Origin: Nitrospiraceae bacterium
Lineage (GTDB): Bacteria; Nitrospirota; Thermodesulfovibrionia; Thermodesulfovibrionales; UBA9159
DNA: 6,797 nucleotides
Direction of reading: 5' to 3'
NCBI GenBank assembly: GCA_003453735.1
Contig: DMNE01000109.1
Span: forward strand, 133 to 6,929
This document shows, one piece after another, positions 5,668 through 6,797 of the stretch. The position numbers and the translations under genes are program-made. The notes beneath the pieces were generated by a model. That model saw only the letters and a program-made list of their open reading frames with translations, was not told where the DNA came from and made no database searches. How positions within the stretch are numbered: position 1 is the stretch's first letter; each line of letters opens with the position of its first letter.

Positions 5668-6399
5668 TCACTTCCTGCGTGCTGCCTTCGCAACCTCGTG
5701 GAGTAGTCCCTCAGCATGGCGGTTCTTTACATCCCGTTTGATCAGGATATCTGTGGGATCAACCTTCTTTCCATAGTAAGCCTCGTTCAGTCCCTCCCGG
5801 ACCTTCACAATCGCACCGTCCAGCGCGATGCCGGCAAAAGCTCCTTTGGAGCGTGCAAAACTGAGAATGTCTGCGCTCAGATTTGCGGTAGCTGCGGACG
5901 CACCTGCGCCGACCGGCCCCGCTGCGACACCGATATCGGCCCCGAGTTTGACGCTGCTACCAAGGAGAGCATTGACTCCCCGTTCTGTCATTGCCAGAAG
6001 TACTACCTCAGATGCCTCGCCGCCAATTTGAAGCCCGAAGCTCGCAGAACCTATTGTATAAAACGCCGGCCCGCCCCATTGCCCGGTCTTCTCATCACGC
6101 GTCACAAACACCCCGCTCCCTCCTGAGGCGCCAACGATAAAAGCACCTTTCAGGATCTGGGGAGCGATGAAAACTCCCTTCGCTTTCTTAAGTAAATCGC
6201 GGAAGGCCTGATTGTCCTTCCAGGCAACAAATCTATCAAAACTAAGCTTCGCCTTTTCGACAAGCTGCCTGCTGTCCATAGCGTCGTCTGCTGAAGCAGA
6301 AACGGTAGCAAGCCCAATCATTCCCGTAGTCAGAAGGATCGCAAACGGAAGAATCAAACATACAGTGACTTCCCGGAATAACCATCTCTTCTTTTCCAT
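5668..6399 (-). CDS. Exported SYLF/Ysc84-family lipid-binding protein
   Basis: The 243-residue product has a Sec signal: M-E-K-K-R-W, a long hydrophobic stretch (about 12-33), then V-S-A-S-A with probable cleavage after A37. The remainder matches the SYLF (Ysc84, PF04366) domain: K74-G-V-F-I-A-P, G85-A-F-I-V-G-A-S-G-G-S-G-V, G106-Q-W-G-G-P-A-F-Y, F121-G-L-Q-I-G-G, then L136-A-M-T-E-R-G, G153-A-D-I-G-V-A-A-G-P-V-G, and near the end G186-A-F-A-G-I-A-L-D-G-A. In eukaryotes the domain binds phosphoinositide membranes; bacterial copies are common secreted or periplasmic proteins of unclear role. The tail is basic (A-A-R-R-K). AGGAGG lies 7 bases before the ATG, which supports this start. The same-strand FMN reductase gene ends 241 bases upstream, so it probably has its own promoter. 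A weak TATAAC about 35 bases before the start is the only candidate seen. Confidence 0.9.
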   Translation of the reverse strand: MEKKRWLFREVTVCLILPFAILLTTGMIGLATVSASADDAMDSRQLVEKAKLSFDRFVAWKDNQAFRDLLKKAKGVFIAPQILKGAFIVGASGGSGVFVTRDEKTGQWGGPAFYTIGSASFGLQIGGEASEVVLLAMTERGVNALLGSSVKLGADIGVAAGPVGAGASAATANLSADILSFARSKGAFAGIALDGAIVKVREGLNEAYYGKKVDPTDILIKRDVKNRHAEGLLHEVAKAARRK

Positions 6400-6406
6400 A
6401 GTGTCT

Positions 6407-6412
6407 CCTCCT
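6407..6412 (-). promoter_or_regulatory. Ribosome-binding site of the SYLF gene
   Basis: The minus strand reads AGGAGG with a 7-base spacer to the ATG, within a longer A-A-G-G-A-G-G-A-G match. It fixes the start and implies efficient initiation. Confidence 0.7.
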
Positions 6413-6640
6413 TTTTAAGCTCTTGTATCAGGGTTATACAAAGGATGATCAATGCAACTACGTCATGCCTGTTTACAATACGTCCTATGAACCTTCAAAG
6501 CCCCACCTCCTTCCATTTAGCCGGCGACTCATTGAAGACAGATTCCTCAGTATTGGTTACTCGGAAAGTGTCCTTACATTGAGTAACAACCCTCAAAAAT
6601 AGTTTATCACAAAAATAATACACTGATTATTTGGCTCAGC
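6413..6640. other. Intergenic region upstream of the SYLF gene
   Basis: This gap of just over 200 bases holds the inverted repeat at 6556-6587 and, on the minus strand, an isolated full Shine-Dalgarno match AAGGAGGT (6505-6512) followed 7 bases later by TTG (6496-6498), which opens an 11-codon frame ending at 6463. No strong promoter hexamer pair was found. Confidence 0.4.
6556..6587. repeat. Inverted repeat between FMN reductase and SYLF genes
   Basis: A perfect 7-bp pair, GTTACTC (6556-6562) and GAGTAAC (6581-6587), surrounds an 18-base loop, with partial pairing beyond (GG/CC near both ends). No T-run follows on the minus strand, so it is not a convincing terminator for the reductase. An operator or processed leader is equally possible. 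Confidence 0.35.
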
Positions 6641-6797
6641 TTATGAAGCCGTGATAGTTCTGATCCAAACCGAGAAAGACTCCATAAACTTGTGCAAGAA
6701 CTCGCGGGTGCCCGCATGTGAAATCCTACCGTCGTCATCGAAGAGATTAGCTGCGCCTCCAATGTAAGCTTCAGGTTGTTGCATGGCGGGCACGTCC
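6641..6797 (-). CDS. NAD(P)H-dependent FMN reductase, C-terminal end (partial)
   Basis: The last 51 residues and the TAA stop of a gene that enters from the right edge. The visible start is D-V-P-A-M-Q-Q-P-E-A-Y-I-G-G-A-A, followed by N-L-F-D-D-D-G, then T-R-E-F-L-H-K-F-M-E-S-F-S-V-W-I. M-x-Q-P-E-A-(Y/F)-I followed by F-(D)-x-x-G and a closing F-L-x-x-F-M-x-x-F helix is the characteristic C-terminus of the NADPH-dependent FMN reductase/ChrR/YieF flavodoxin-like family, soluble cytosolic enzymes that pass electrons from NAD(P)H through FMN to quinones, chromate or azo compounds. The FMN-binding N-terminal half lies outside the window, so the actual substrate cannot be named. The reading frame is intact throughout the visible part, with no sign of decay. 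Confidence 0.85.
   Translation of the reverse strand, partial: DVPAMQQPEAYIGGAANLFDDDGRISHAGTREFLHKFMESFSVWIRTITAS

Overview
This looks like a piece of chromosome from a Gram-negative bacterium of moderate GC content. Two lipoproteins, a consensus lipobox and an outer-membrane-style lipoprotein motif (C-G-K-K-G-P-P) directly behind argH support an envelope with two membranes. An argH followed by a small CGKKGP lipoprotein is, from memory, typical of Desulfobacterota/Geobacter-like and Nitrospirota genomes. That placement is an inference and cannot be settled from the window.

Layout, left to right. (1) 1-528 is gene-poor, with one doubtful 76-codon reading frame on the minus strand. (2) 529-2025, minus strand, is a membrane-anchored solenoid protein built mostly of 13-residue repeats and ending in two ordinary 34-residue TPRs. 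(3) 2026-2413 is a divergent intergenic region with promoter-like elements for both sides. (4) 2414-4716, plus strand, is a two-gene operon with an ATGA overlap: argH (last step of arginine synthesis) and a lipoprotein with an LptM-like N-terminus and three fibronectin type III-like domains. (5) A short convergent gap leads to a small lipoprotein on the minus strand (4788-5192). (6) 5193-5667 holds divergent promoter elements, an 18-codon ORF with an excellent ribosome-binding site, a 17-bp stem-loop and a decayed N-terminal scrap of an IS110-family transposase. (7) 5668-6399, minus strand, is an exported SYLF/Ysc84-family lipid-binding protein. (8) 6641-6797, minus strand, is the C-terminal end of an NAD(P)H-dependent FMN reductase cut by the window edge.

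The genes do not form one pathway. Apart from argH, most of the window concerns the cell envelope: a membrane-anchored repeat scaffold, two lipoproteins and a secreted lipid-binding protein. No complete mobile element, CRISPR array, rRNA or tRNA was seen. The most unusual items are the 13-residue repeat array, the argH promoter that abuts the start codon, the LptM-like/FN3 lipoprotein, and the small-ORF/hairpin/transposase-remnant region at 5226-5560.
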